Shown here piece after piece: positions 32,201-42,299 of a stretch of DNA of 64,000 nt. The position numbers were made by a program, and so were the translations under genes. The DNA is taken from contig NC_071355.1 of assembly GCF_943734655.1 (NCBI RefSeq), positions 22,332,268 to 22,396,267 of the forward strand, in the 5' to 3' direction. The notes under the pieces are model-generated. The model did no database searches. It saw nothing but the letters and a program-made list of their open reading frames with translations, and had not been told where the DNA came from. The stretch is from Sabethes cyaneus. Its lineage: Eukaryota > Arthropoda > Insecta > Diptera > Culicidae. Every line of letters starts with the position of its first letter. Within the stretch, counting starts at the first letter, position 1.

Positions 32201-34993
32201 TTGAGATCAGTGAAGACAGCATTAACTCGTCCACCATTGTCCATCGATGCGTTCGCACGATGCGAATTCGGTCAAATTTGTCGCAACAGACCGCTTGGGA
32301 TAGAATCCATGCTGAGCAATTGAAATGTGAATCTTAGATGAACAGAAAAGCGAGAGATCATTGATAATGATCTCAAAAACTTTTTAACAGCAGCATAAGG
32401 AGGTGATGCCTCTGGAATTCCGAGCGTCTCGTCTCTCGTCTCGTCGATAAGTGTTGAACTGGCAGCAGATAAAGTCATTAGGGAGTCGACCTGAAATGTC
32501 CCATAATCTTACACCACCGAAGCTGAGGCTGATTATAGTCGCCAAACTGCAGAGCATAATCACTGAGCTCCAAATTGGAGACAACAGCACCGATAGAGTC
32601 CACGTGCTCATGAATGCTGCTAATATCGTTACGACGATCCGGGGGCAAATAGATGACACCCACACGCACAACTCAACGAAACCTAGCGATTCTAACCCAT
32701 AGCTGCTCTACAGCATTCGAAATAGGCGTTGAATCGATATAGCTGTTCCAGCGAGTTGAAACAGCAATCAGAACACCCCCGCCACAGGTTTTTCCACTGT
32801 TCGAGGGGTTACGATCGGCGCAATGGACAGCAAAGCCATTGCCGAACAGTTGCGCACTGTATAAACATTCGTCCAGCCATGTAGTCGCACTCGCTTGCAA
32901 CCAGAAAGAATGGATCTACCATTGTCCGTAATCCTCGCACGTTCTGGTAGTGGGGTAGCGCATGGGGCGGTATCTTCCACATCGCTAGTCACTACAGTTT
33001 CATTGTTCAACTCTAACGTTGAGGTACCAGGCCTAGAAGCGCAGAGCCTAACTCCAATCTATTTTGTAACCGATCTGGCGTCCCGCAAGGAAGCAATCTG
33101 GGACCTTTGCTGTTTTCAGTATTCTTCAATGCCGTATCAAGACCGCTGTCGTTTGCTGAATATGGACACACTGGGCAGAACGATGAAAGATAGAATGGGT
33201 TCTCTTTATCAGCAAGGTTCTAGTGGGCGCATTGGAGTGCCCCCCCCCCCATCCTGGCTCAAATCAACATTAGTGCCATCCCACGCTCTCTACGAAATAG
33301 AGAGTTTCTTTGACCGAACTTCAGACGCACCAAGCTCTGCTGCTCTCAAGAGCTTTCAGCTGAGTTATTTATAAATGTTATTTAAGTTTCTATTCATGTA
33401 GACAACAGCGTCAGATGAATCTTTGAACAAACAAATAAACAAATTGTTTCGAATCAACTCACCGGAATCATGCCAAATTCAACTAAATCCTTTGCCGTAA
33501 CTTTCCGCAAGTTAGCATCCCGTTCGATCTGGTCGTTATCCATGGGTGCCGCCGACGCCTGAGCCGCTCGTCGACCCTCGGAAGAAGTGGCTGGCATTCC
33601 GAAGCCTAAATACTGCAATTCAAAGGGAAAAAGTATGTTATGTTTTCGCAAAGCGAAAGCTGCTGAAAATTTGCCACTACTATGTACCTTCTCATTCAAT
33701 CTCCTAGCGATCAATCGATCCAACCCGGTGTAGGCACCGGATGCCACGAACAGAATGTTGGTGGTGTCAACCTGTACCGTTTCGCCGCGCAATTTCCGGG
33801 GAGAGTTTCGCTCTGGCACATTCACGACGGTACCCTCCAGCATTTTGAGCATACCTTGCTGGACGCCCTCGCCGCCAACGTCCCGCAGCTGGTGGATTCC
33901 GGGCACCGCACCGATTTTGTCTACCTCGTCCAGGAAAACGATTCCCGTCTGGGCACGTTCGATGCTGCAAAACACAAAAAAATGATTAAGTTTTCTGGTA
34001 TTTTTAAATTTTGATTCGTAAAACCCTACCTATAGTTGGCATCCTGGAGCAACTTTGCGATGACACTCTCGATATCTTCGCCCACGTAGCCGGCCTGCGT
34101 CAACGTGGTACAATCACAGATGGCAAATGGAACATCCAAACACTTGGCAATCGTTTGCGCAAGCAGCGTTTTGCCCGATCCGGTCGGGCCGAGCATCAGG
34201 ATGTTGCTTTTTTCCAGCTTAAGCTCGTGCACTTTTTTGTCCAGCAGATCCGAGCCCGACTGGTTGGCGTGCGAGACGTTGGCCGACGCCGGCGGGGGTC
34301 GGGGAACCTCCGACGGAGCGGAGCTCATCATAGTATGGCCGATACCGGATATGTGCAGCAGCTCGCTGCTGCGAGACATTGAATCGATCTGCTGGGACCC
34401 CGTCTGTCCGCTGCTGCTGGCTGGAGGCGGCAGGTTGTGGTAGATTCGCTTGTAATGGTTGTAAACGGCCACCGACAGCACCTTTTTCGCCACATCCTGC
34501 CCGACCACGTGCCGATCGAGGTATTCCATTATTTTCTTCGGCGGTGGCGGTGGTTTTCGCTGACCTTTGGTGTCCGTATCCTTGATGGTTTTTTTAGAAT
34601 CTACTTCGCTCAGCACCACGAAAAAGTGATGGCATTTCTCACACTTCACGAACCGTGTCGAACTGACAAACGTTTCCACGTGTGTGCACGGATCGCCACA
34701 TTTGGGACAGGACAGAACGTTCTTTTTATTGGGTGGTTCATTTCCGTTGCCATCTTTGCCGCTGCCACCGGAGCCGCCGGATGCTGAGGAGCCGCTTCCA
34801 CCGCTGGATCCTGTGGGTGAATTCGAGCCGCCTTTTGATGATTTCTCGCAAACTGCTGAAACATGGAACCGTCTGTAGCTGTGTTCTTTTAGTTGCGCGT
34901 GGCTGCCGGTGCTACCGCAGCATTGGCTGTGATCGACGGAGGCACAATGGAGCTGGTGGTTGTTCTGGTGAGACGCTAACAAGCAGACCAAAC
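26214..34993 (-). CDS. ClpX: Mitochondrial ATP-dependent Clp protease ATP-binding subunit ClpX
   Basis: Five exons are placed on the minus strand: 34993-34030, 33964-33688, 33612-33463, 26720-26499 and 26429-26214. Junctions are GT-AG (phases 1 in, then 2, 0, 0, 0). The first coding exon with the ATG and most of the targeting peptide lies upstream and was not found. Exon 2 carries a Gly/Ser-rich linker, a C4 zinc finger (CPKCGDPC and CEKC), Walker A (GPTGSGKT) and pore loop GYVGED. Exon 3 carries Walker B (IVFLDEVDKI) and FVASGAYTGLD. Exon 4 has NEKYLGFG and EFGMIP. Exon 5 begins EFVGRFPVLVPFHSLD and includes the sensor-2 GARGLRAIM. Exon 6 has ETLLLEPMFEVPGSDVK and an acidic tail. ClpX is the hexameric unfoldase that feeds ClpP in the mitochondrial matrix and in animals also activates ALAS. 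No lesion is visible. Intron 33462-26721 is 6.7 kb of transposon debris. Confidence 0.95.
26930..28630 (+). pseudogene. Non-LTR retrotransposon relic inside the ClpX intron
   Basis: Plus-strand pieces run in order: endonuclease (IREGSCIFIRDEIEAEIYEK, NCYAIYRPPSFEGK), RT start (GYLFIDLKKAFDT), GVPQGSNLGPILFLIFINDL, LRLFANDTSIFYQGN (FADD changed to FAND), then NDEVIKKVQDFPFLGLTLDS, ITTLKTLYFSLIHSRLQYLV and ELQVIQNRCLKAVF. Many stops and frameshifts separate them. It lies antisense to ClpX. Confidence 0.75.
28875..29297 (+). pseudogene. Ty1/copia gag fragment with inserted hairpin
   Basis: An open frame reads LDAKGTKEAWEKLVTLCF, QLAGIGFKVDDSWLAALLLM, GLSEHYKLMIMRLEASDTQL and TSDAMKAKI, typical of insect copia gag (UBN2-type). 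After the KAKIRQDV segment the frame is occupied by a palindromic insertion (29164-29230). No zinc knuckle or pol follows. Confidence 0.72.
29164..29230. repeat. Perfect 24-bp inverted repeat (hairpin)
   Basis: GCTACTCGCATAACAGTCCC plus ATTT (29164-29187) is exactly complementary to 29207-29230, leaving a 19-nt loop. The arms show no mismatch although the surrounding copia relic is decayed. It may be a very small palindromic MITE. Confidence 0.88.
29300..29849. other. Unassigned intron sequence
   Basis: No recognised gene. Parts near 29760-29850 may belong to the 5' region of the endonuclease relic that follows. Confidence 0.3.
29850..30085 (+). pseudogene. Endonuclease relic of a non-LTR element
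   Basis: Plus strand in one frame: FRMALSSSDYDVIALTET, then after a stop LDGRFLYISATAGRWGGVLI. The TET (catalytic Glu) and GGVLI motifs are typical of Jockey-group endonucleases. A stop replaces the Trp after TET. Confidence 0.6.
30086..30819. other. AT-rich unassigned intron sequence
   Basis: No gene recognised. Variants of TTTTGCTATCA, ATTTTACTATC and TGATAGCAAA recur on both strands between 30130 and 30560, suggesting a decayed repeat or MITE. Confidence 0.35.
30820..31590 (+). pseudogene. Jockey-group RT relic
   Basis: Plus-strand pieces: QYTLTSEMLGLTKLD (decayed YIDF region), YPKVAI preceded by a decayed GVPQGSHLG motif (about 30975-31010), FVLFVNKLDSL in a shifted frame, and TIKDVGVTIDSKVRFNEHIL followed by AKAFAMLGFVKRNTNTFQD, the post-RT segment. 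Stops interrupt every part. Confidence 0.6.
31850..33010 (-). pseudogene. Jockey-group element relic, endonuclease plus RT, internally deleted
   Basis: On the minus strand the endonuclease comes first (32960-32480): DEC-containing TWLDECLYSAQLFG, CADRNPSNSGKTCGGGVLIA, VRVGVIYLPPDRRND and LQFGDYNQPQLRW. A large deletion follows, then RT (32290-31860) with GGRVNAVFTDLKAAFDRVDH, VSGVPQGSNLGPLLFSLFIN and LVYADDVKIYNIINSTDDC. The RT catalytic residues are intact, but the region between endonuclease and RT and the C-terminus are lost. It is in the same orientation as ClpX. Confidence 0.8.
33070..33150 (+). pseudogene. Short RT fragment
   Basis: In one plus frame it reads RSGVPQGSNLGPLLFSVFFN, the conserved RT block of Jockey-group elements. 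Nothing of the element continues on either side. A run of twelve C residues lies downstream at about 33240. Confidence 0.6.
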
Positions 34994-36279
34994 CTGCAAA
35001 AGGCAGAGAAAAAAAACGCCGAATCAATATAAACTGCGTTTGGACAACAAAAAATTATTCGTCTGGCAGAAATGATTTAACTGAGGATTGACATTTCTTC
35101 GAGCATCATTGATTGAACAGCGTACGTGAGCAAACGGAGCAAACCGGCTCAGTAGGTAGCGGACCAAAAATATTCATCAATTTGCACCAGTTCCAGCAGT
35201 TAGCACACGGTGGTTGGTGGCTTATCGACCAATCAACCATTCCTTTGACCTTGATCGTGCTAGAGATATGGACCAACCGGAGCAGCTGATTCGAAACCAA
35301 AACGGGCGCACGTGTTTATAGATTTTTTCTGACATTCGTACTTACTAACAGTTCCCAACCTTCAAAGAGTTAATTGAACTCTCGGGGCAAGCTCTCACTT
35401 TGACGCCTTCTTCGTAGTAGAGAAACCATCCCAACAAACTGCCGCCTGCAGGCAAATTACGCAAATTAGTATCGTCGTGCCTAACGCAGCAGTTTACGCC
35501 ACTTTACGAGAGAGAGAAAAGAAAGGACGAGACGGGCGGGTATGACCCAAATTAGCCACAAACTTAAGCCAGAGTTAGGCGCAAGAAAACAACAACAACA
35601 ACTGTACTTCATTATAAGTGCGCTTCTCATTAATCGTATATGATCGTAGATCATAAACTAGATAAGTACCCTTCGGCGGAGAGATCATGATTAAAAACTT
35701 TTATGACTGGGCACCAAGCAAAGGGGAAGGCCCATGTTGACTCTTAGTAATGCTTTCGGTCGGTGGGTGAGGTCGGTCGGTACGCGATCATCAGTGCAAG
35801 TAAGATTATTATTACATCTTTACTCAATCCAAATTAGTTGCTTCAAGTTAATGTGAACCACGCGATGGTGTAACACACAAAGTGACGCCATAGAATGACA
35901 TCTGAGAGGCTGGGTTGAAATTAGGAAATTGCAGGTGGGTGACTAGGTAGTGTTAGAGTAGATATTTGGGGACGCCAATGTCATTTTTACTCATTTTACT
36001 TTTTGATTTTGGCCAGAAAGAAAATATTTTAATAATTTATTGTCTTAATTGATAAGCAAACTGATTTTTTTTCACTTTTTAGATTGCGCTGACGGCTGTC
36101 TGTTTCTTGGAAACCTGTGCCTACTTGATCAGGTTGGTTCTGGCCCAATGCCATGTGATATTGAAAACGTCAGATAATAAGACTTGAACACGAAAAAATG
36201 CGGACACTAAAATCCTTTAAGAATAAAATTATCACATTGATTTTCATTTTCCTGTACACAATTCTGGTTTATATATTTA
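34994..36279. other. Upstream region of ClpX
   Basis: The splice acceptor of exon 2 (polypyrimidine TTTTTTTTCTCTGCC then TTTTGCAG) occupies the first bases. The first coding exon and promoter should lie upstream but could not be fixed. A 64-codon minus-strand ORF at 35106-35300 ends with PPCANCWNWCKLMN and EPVCSVCSRTLF, a Cys-pair pattern; it is not contiguous with ClpX and was not recognised. From 35600 to 36279 nothing was identified. Confidence 0.4.
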
Positions 36280-36539
36280 CTAGCTGACCCGACAAACTTC
36301 GTATTGCCACAAATTAACCTGTGTTGTACATAAATCATGAATCTCGGATGATCTTTGTCACAATCTCGAGTTTTGCAAGCCCCCCAGTGGGCGGCGCTTC
36401 CGACGGCGGGTCACCGGCAACACTCGCGACCGTCTCGTCCTGAATGATCTAGTGTTACTATAGATAGTTTTTGTGGTCTTGTATTGACTAATGTTTTATG
36501 GAAGAGTCTCGAATTTCTCGAGTTCGATTAGTTTTTGAG

Positions 36540-38135
36540 TTTCGCAAAAATTTCTGTTTTATTTGTATGAGAGTCCATATCCCCCTACCACAGGGGTGAG
36601 AGGTCTCTAACTATCGTAAAATAAATTCAAGACTCCATAATCTCCCACATGCCAAATTTGGTTCCATTTGCTTGATTAGTTCTCAAGTTATAAGGAAATT
36701 TGAATTTCATTTGTATGGGAGCTCCCCTCTTAAAAGGGGAAGGGGTCGTAATTCACCATAGAAAAAATTTCTGCCATCTAAAACTCCCACATGTCAAATT
36801 TGGTTCCATTTGATTGATTAGTTCTCGAGATAAGAGGAAATTTGCATTTCATTTGTATGGAAGCCCACCCTCTTAAAGGGGAGATGGGCCATAACTCGCT
36901 TTCTAAAGAAGAGAGGGGTCTCAATTCACCATAGAAAAAAATCTTGCGTCCAAAACCACTTACATGTCAAATTTGGTTCCATTTGCTTGATTAGTTCTCG
37001 AGTTATGAGGAAATTTGTTTTTCATTTGTATAGGAGCCCCCCTCCCTCTTAAAGTGGGGAAATCCATAGAAAATATACCATAGAAAATATTCTTGCCTAC
37101 AAAAAGACCCACATGATAAATTTGGTTCCAGTTCCTTGATTAGTTCTAGTTATGAGGAAATTTGTATTTCGTTTGTATGAGAGCCCCCCCCCCTCTTAAA
37201 AAGGTAAGGGGTCCTAATTCATCATAGAAAATATTTTTGCCTCTAGAAACCTCCACATGCCAAATTTGGTTCTGTTTGCTTGATTAGTTCTCGAGTTATG
37301 AGGAAATTTGAATTTCATTTGTATAGGAGCCCCCCCCTCTTAAAGTTGGGAGGGGTCCTAATTCACCATAGAAAATATTCTTGGGGGGGCCCTCCTAAAG
37401 TGGGTAGGGGTCTCAATTCATAGAAAAAAATTCCTGCCTCCAAAAACACCCACGTGCCAAATTTGGTTCCATTTGCTTGATTAGTTCTCGAGTTATGAGG
37501 AAATTTGTATTTCGTTTGTATAGGAGCCCCCCCCTCTTAAAGTTGGGAGGGGTCCTAATTCACCATAGAAAATATTCTTGCCCTCGAAAACTTTCACATG
37601 CCAAATTTGGTTCCATTTGCTTGATTAGCTCTCGAGTTATGAGGAAATTCGTATATCATTTGTATAGGAGCCCCCCCTCCTAAAGTGAGGAGGGGTCCCA
37701 GTTCATCATAGAAAAAATTTGTGTCTCCAAAAACACCCACGTGTCAAATTTGGTTCCATTTGTTTGATTAATTCTCGAGTTATGAGGAAATTTGTATTTC
37801 GTTTGTATAGGAGCCCCCCTCTTAAAGTGGGGAGGGGTCCTTATTCACCGTAGAAAATATTCTTGCCCTCGAAAACTTTCACATGCCAAATTTGATTCCA
37901 TTTGCTTGATTAGTTCTCGAGTTATGAGGAAATTTGTATGGAAGCCCCCCCTTTTAAAGAGGAGAGGAATTATAATTCCCCTTATAAAGAGGGGAGGGGT
38001 CTCAATTTACCATAGAATAAATTCTTGTCACCGAAAACACCCACATGCCAAATTTTGTTCTATTTGCTTGATTAGTTGTCGAGTTATGCAGAAATTTGTG
38101 TTTCATTTGTATGGGAGCCCCTCCTCTTAGTGGGG
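36540..38135 (+). repeat. Minisatellite, about 145-bp unit, about ten copies
   Basis: Each unit contains CCATTTGCTTGATTAGTTCT, CGAGTTATGAGGAAATTTG, TTTCATTTGTATAGGAGCCC, a G/C-run hairpin (CCCCCCTCTTAAAGTGGGGA) and CACATGCCAAATTTGG. The anchor motif occurs near 36664, 36808, 36979, 37126, 37270, 37467, 37613, 37759, 37905 and 38066. Spacing is mostly 144-150 bp, with two longer units. Confidence 0.88.
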
Positions 38136-38242
38136 GAGGGGTTTCTAACCATCACTAAAACCTTTCCTGGCCCCAAAAAACCTCTACATGCATACTTTCA
38201 TGCCGATTGGTTTAGTAGTTTTCGATTCTATAAGGAACATAC

Positions 38243-38266
38243 GGACAGACAGACAGACAGACAGAA
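38243..38266 (+). repeat. (GACA)n microsatellite
   Basis: Five to six GACA units directly follow the last minisatellite unit. GTCY/GACA runs at this position are a hallmark of mini-me elements. Confidence 0.85.
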
Positions 38267-38290
38267 ATCCTTCTTTATAGGCATAGATTG

Positions 38291-38520
38291 AAACACCACT
38301 ATTTTGCCTTAATGTCTTTACTTTGCTTGCTTTTACGATAACAATTCGATTATCGAATCAGTGACGAATTTAGAAGCTGTCTCTACGTTTGTCGGTCTTG
38401 GGCTGCCACTCACCAATCGGCCCTAGCAACCGCTGCACAGTGGCCCAAAAGGGCGAAAAGCGGAACTTCAGCACTTTTGTTCGTATGAATATTCCCCTTA
38501 ATCTAGAACTGTCAAAAGTT
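38291..38520. other. Unassigned spacer
   Basis: Short stretch between the minisatellite element and the foldback. It contains no recognised coding or repeat structure. Confidence 0.3.
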
Positions 38521-40165
38521 AGTCATTGCTTACTGCAATGAAAATAAAAAAAACTTTTATGTGCTAGGAAATCTAGACATAGTTTCTTCGGCAAAGTTGT
38601 AAATAATGTAAAAACAAGCAACTTTGCTGAAGAAATAAAATTTCTATCTTCATCGAGTGTTGAACTACAGGGCATATTCGTTGAAATTTCTTTAAAAATT
38701 AGTTTTTCGTTCTTAGCTTTTGTTAGTTGCATTTTACTAGAACATATTGTTCTAGACAATTATCAAAGTTTTCAAAACACACGCTTTTGCAGAAGACCGC
38801 TAATCTCTGGATTGTTTACTTTCTAAGTTATCGCATATTCAAGCTTTAGATTTCCATAGCTTCATGAGCCCATACGGTAAAATGGGGCAAGCGGATTTAT
38901 GAAATCAGCACTTCATCTTAAAGCTTAAGTCGAGTACTGTAAACTTGTATGGAATCCGTTTGTTCCCAACCACCCAAATGAGTGTACGACAAGCATACGT
39001 TTTATGTGTTTCGCGTTCGCTAAAGGCTCGATGCACGTCTATTTTTTTTCTGTTAGTAGATAGACACATGGTTTCTTCGGCAAAGTTATAGCAAATATAA
39101 AGGTAAACAACTTTGCTAAAAAAATGACATTTCTATTCCTATCGAGTGCAGAGCTATAGAGCATTTTCCTTGGAAATTCTTTAAAAATGAGTTTTTCATA
39201 CTTAGCTTATGTTGGTTGCATATTACAAGAATATATGGTTCTAGGCGATTCTTGAAGGACTTAAAATACATGTTTTGGTAGAAGATTGCAAACCTCTAGG
39301 ACCTTTCCTTACAAAGTTATCGCTTTTGGCTCGTGAAGTTAAGGAAAAATAAAGCTTAAATAAGCGATAACTTTGTAATGAAAGGTCCTAGATATTTGCA
39401 ATCTTTTACAAAAACATGTATTTCGAGTCCTAGAACAATCGCCCAGAACCATATATTCTTGTAAAATGCAACCAACATAAGCTAAGTACGAAAAACTAAT
39501 TTTTAAAGAATTTCCAAAGAAAATGCTCTATAGCTCTGTACTCGATAGGGATAGAAATGTCATTTCTTTAGCAAATTAGTTTGCCTTTATATTTTCCATA
39601 ACTTTGCCGAAGAAACCATGTGACTATCTAGTAAACCCAAAAAATAGACGTGTATCGAGCCTTGGCGAACGCGAAACAGATCAAATGTATGCTTGCCGTA
39701 CTCTCATTTGGGTGGTTGGGGACAAGCGGGACCGATACAAGTTTGTAATACTCGACCTAAGCTTTATGTGAAGTACTGATTTTATAAATCCACTTACCCC
39801 ATTTCACCCCATAGGCTCGTGAAGCTATGGAAATTTAAAGCTTGAATATGCAATAACTTAGCAGGTAAAGGTTCAAGAGATTTGTGAACTTCTGCAAAAA
39901 CGTGTGTTTTGAGTGCTTCGATAATTGCTTAGAACATTGTATGCTTGTAAAATGCAACTAAGGAAAGCTAAGTATGAAAAACCAATTTTTAAAGAAGTTT
40001 TAAAGAATATGCCCTGTAGTCCAGCACTCGATAAAGATAGAAATTTTATTTCTTCAGCAAAGTTGCTTGTTTTTATATTGTTTACAACTTTGCCAAAGAA
40101 ACTATGTCTATATTTCCTAACACAAAAAAGTTATTTCTTTATTTTCATTATAGTAAGCAATGACT
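38521..40165. repeat. Long foldback element made of four copies of one ~300-bp module
   Basis: Left arm 38521-39325 and right arm 39362-40165 are inverted repeats around a 36-bp centre. The outer ends AGTCATTGCTTAC and GTAAGCAATGACT match. Each arm is itself a direct pair: the motif TTTCTTCGGCAAAGTTGTAA (or close variants) with AACTTTGCTGAAGAAAT and CTTAGCTT-TGTTxGTTGCAT occurs near 38580 and 39075 in the left arm and inverted near 39600 and 40095 in the right. Two antisense ORFs at the ends (38523-38759 and 39925-40167) encode similar 80-residue peptides only because of this symmetry. Confidence 0.85.
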
Positions 40166-40181
40166 GACTGGTATTGTTTTC

Positions 40182-40490
40182 TTTATTTTTTAACGACCTT
40201 TGTTCTGTACTTCCACGAGGACCCAGATTGCTGTATGCTAATGATCTTAACATGTTTGTGCTGGTCAATTCTTTTGAAGACTGCTGTTAACTGCAAAAGC
40301 TAATCGACATTTTTGCGAGCTGGTGTCGAAAGAATGAATTTTCCATTAGCGTGCGGCGCTAGTGTTCGGTTATCTCTTTTAGTCGCAAGAAAGAACCTAG
40401 TGTATGGAACTACCGCATCAGCAACGAAGTACTGGAAAAAGTATACGTAATTAATGACTTGGGAGTGCTTCCTGATACGAGCCTCTGATT
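40182..40490 (+). pseudogene. Jockey-group RT fragment
   Basis: Plus strand: NDLCSVLPRGPRLLYANDLN (YADD changed to YAND), LQKLIDIFASWCRKNEFSIS, SFSRKKEPSVWNYRISNEVL and EKVYVINDLGVLPDT. Stops interrupt it at two points. It begins shortly after the end of the foldback. Confidence 0.68.
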
Positions 40491-40779
40491 TCGGGAACAC
40501 TACTCTACTGGTGTGTAATGCACCACATGCTCAGTGGACTTCCGACGAACTGAGTTACGACCAAAACGAGCCAGTTAGAGCTATGTGTTGCTTGTCTTTT
40601 TGATTTTAATTGTCCTACTGATAGTTTTAGACGCCGCTTACGAAGATTAATTGTACTATGGTTAGCTGTAATGTAATGTTTTATTCATGCAGACGTTATG
40701 GTCAGATAAATTAATGTAAATAAATGATGATTCTTATACGCCGCGAAAAATTAACCGCATGTTATTAGAAACATAATTC
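40491..40779. other. Unassigned spacer
   Basis: Nothing recognised; possibly the C-terminal remainder of the preceding RT fragment in decayed form. Confidence 0.3.
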
Positions 40780-41010
40780 GCCACAGTTCGTTTTGTTTAA
40801 CTGAATCGTTCGCCGCCCTAAAATCTATAAACAAATGGTGAGTCTGCAAGTTGAATTGCCCGAATTAATCGGAGATTTGTCGCAAGGTGAGCATTTGGTC
40901 CGCCGTGGACCGTTCCTTTCGGAAACCAGCACCGGTTTCCTGCAGCACAGGTCGGCACTATCCGGTTCCTGATTCCGTGGAGCGTTCTAAAGTACCGTGA
41001 GTTTGCCATT
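40780..41010 (-). pseudogene. RTE reverse transcriptase fragment
   Basis: Minus strand: LQETGAGFRKERSTADQMLT, then FNLQTHHLFIDFRAANDSVK and NELWRIM. This is the same RT segment as at 22.4, 42.5, 43.7 and 59.8 kb. AAYDS has become AANDS. Confidence 0.7.
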
Positions 41011-41404
41011 AATCAGCAGCTGTGATCTTGAATTCCTCATTAGAGCTTGTAGTAGATTGAGAAAGCCTTCGTGATGTTCATTTTGCGCATAGTACTGAAG
41101 AGATTCATACTTAGTTAACCCGATCGAATGCACTGCTCAAATCACAGACCATGGCTTTTTTGGGATTTGAAGAATGACTTGAGCTAGTCTTTGACAAGTT
41201 TGACCCACCATTCCGTTCACGTCCTTTATTTTTGACATAAGCGAATCAGTATAGGAAAAAAGATGACATAAGGGGAAGATCCAAATAAAGGGGGGTTCAA
41301 ATAAAAGAAAAAGGTTCTGGTTCTATTCCATTATTTGAACTTTCGGGCCGATAACAGACGTACAAGTCGTTGGGAGACAAGCAGAAGGGGTGTATTTTGA
41401 CCGG

Positions 41405-41585
41405 AGCAAAGCAAAGCCACGGGTATAAACGTCCTTAAGAACTTGACCTTTCCTTATCGACAAGAAAATTGCGGGGCTTTGCAATAGATCCTATTGACTT
41501 TAACAGCCTCTCCCAGCCGAGATTCGAACATACGGCTGGCTGGCTTGTTAGACCAGCATTGTGCCTCGAAGCCAACTGGGAGGCC
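41405..41585 (-). mobile_element. tRNA-derived SINE, full-length-looking
   Basis: On the minus strand it begins GGCCTCCCAGTTGGCTTCGA (A-box region), carries TGTTCGAATCTCGG (B box), then GCCCCGCAATTTTCTTGT and ends GTGGCTTTGCTTTGCT. Boxes A and B of an internal RNA polymerase III promoter are at usual spacing. The tRNA-like head is followed by an unrelated body and a short repetitive tail. Relatives are at 17240-17430 and 63035-63160. Confidence 0.75.
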
Positions 41586-41689
41586 GCTGGAAAGAAAATA
41601 ACTTTAAGTCTCACATCCCACATCCCACATTTATTTGCCGCGCTGAACTGGATTCGATAGTGTTCCTTGCTACGTAAAACCAGCTTACG

Positions 41690-42170
41690 GTGAAAATAAA
41701 TAATGTTTGCATATTTTCAATGCTCGAACAATCAAAATCAAAAGCAAAAATATCTAGCCAATTTCAGGTTCAATTATTTACATAGGTTGCCATCACTTCA
41801 TTTCCATAAGCATTGATTGCCATGGTTACGTGTAAACAAACCGATGCCGGTGGATTCGCGATTTCAATCGAAATGAATTGAAGTTATTCCAATTAATACA
41901 AGTGCATACCACCATGAAAAAATCATTATTGTTTCTTTCTAAAAACACTTCAAGCGGTAAGACAGCCTTTTGTGTGCTCTAACCAGATCTTGCAAGCGTT
42001 TCGATCAGTGTAAGTGTTGAATAAAACTAAATTATGTTAATAATTGATGGTAAAAAGATAAAACTATAGTGGGGAATTTTAATCGACCACAATTCTTAGT
42101 ATTTCGTGGAATTTGTGACCCAAACTGCAATGAAACCTATAGTATTAATCACAGAATTATGCGCTCAAAA
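41690..42170 (+). mobile_element. Diverged copy of the TTAA-flanked MITE family
   Basis: It aligns in order with the element at 48284-49079: CAATTTCA, GCCATCAC, GGTTACGT, GGATTCGCGATT-CAATCGAAA, GTGGGGAATTTTAATC, CTTAGTATTT and AACCTATAG. Many substitutions separate the two. Its termini were not fixed. Confidence 0.55.
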
Positions 42171-42299
42171 ACCTTAAGCACTCGTCGATCAGCTTCGGGA
42201 TTTCGGTTGACTACGTAATCCGTAGAAAGCCCAATTCGTCGTTTCACTTTGCGGCTTACATTATTGTCACATGTCACGACCGGTATATGAATTTCTCAA

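Larger units (their letters stand above)
36280..38290 (+). mobile_element. mini-me/DINE-like (Helentron-associated) nonautonomous element with internal minisatellite
   Basis: The element begins TAGCTGACCCGACAAACTTC, contains about ten tandem units of about 145 bp, and ends with a GACA microsatellite followed by TCCTTCTTTATAGGCATAGA. This head, core tandem repeats and (GACA)n before a short conserved tail match the layout of dipteran mini-me and DINE-1/HINE elements, which are mobilised by Helentrons. No protein is encoded. Short ORFs within it are repeat artefacts. Family naming is from architecture and remembered end motifs. Confidence 0.65.

Noticed and set aside
34026..35032. Plus-strand ORFs of 110-120 codons opposite ClpX exon 2
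   Set aside because: They are antisense shadows of a GC-rich conserved exon.
36280..38290. Plus ORFs of 60-110 codons with repeated PLLKxGGVLIHHRKYSCPRK-like segments
   Set aside because: They are translations of the minisatellite units and recur with the 145-bp period.
38523..40167. Two similar 78-80 residue ORFs in opposite orientation, suggesting a small gene family
   Set aside because: The similarity follows from the inverted repeat; the sequence has no coding signature and each ORF is the mirror copy of the other.
41469..41660. Possible functional tRNA gene at the A/B-box sequence
   Set aside because: The tRNA-like part does not fold into a full cloverleaf on inspection and continues into a SINE body and tail.
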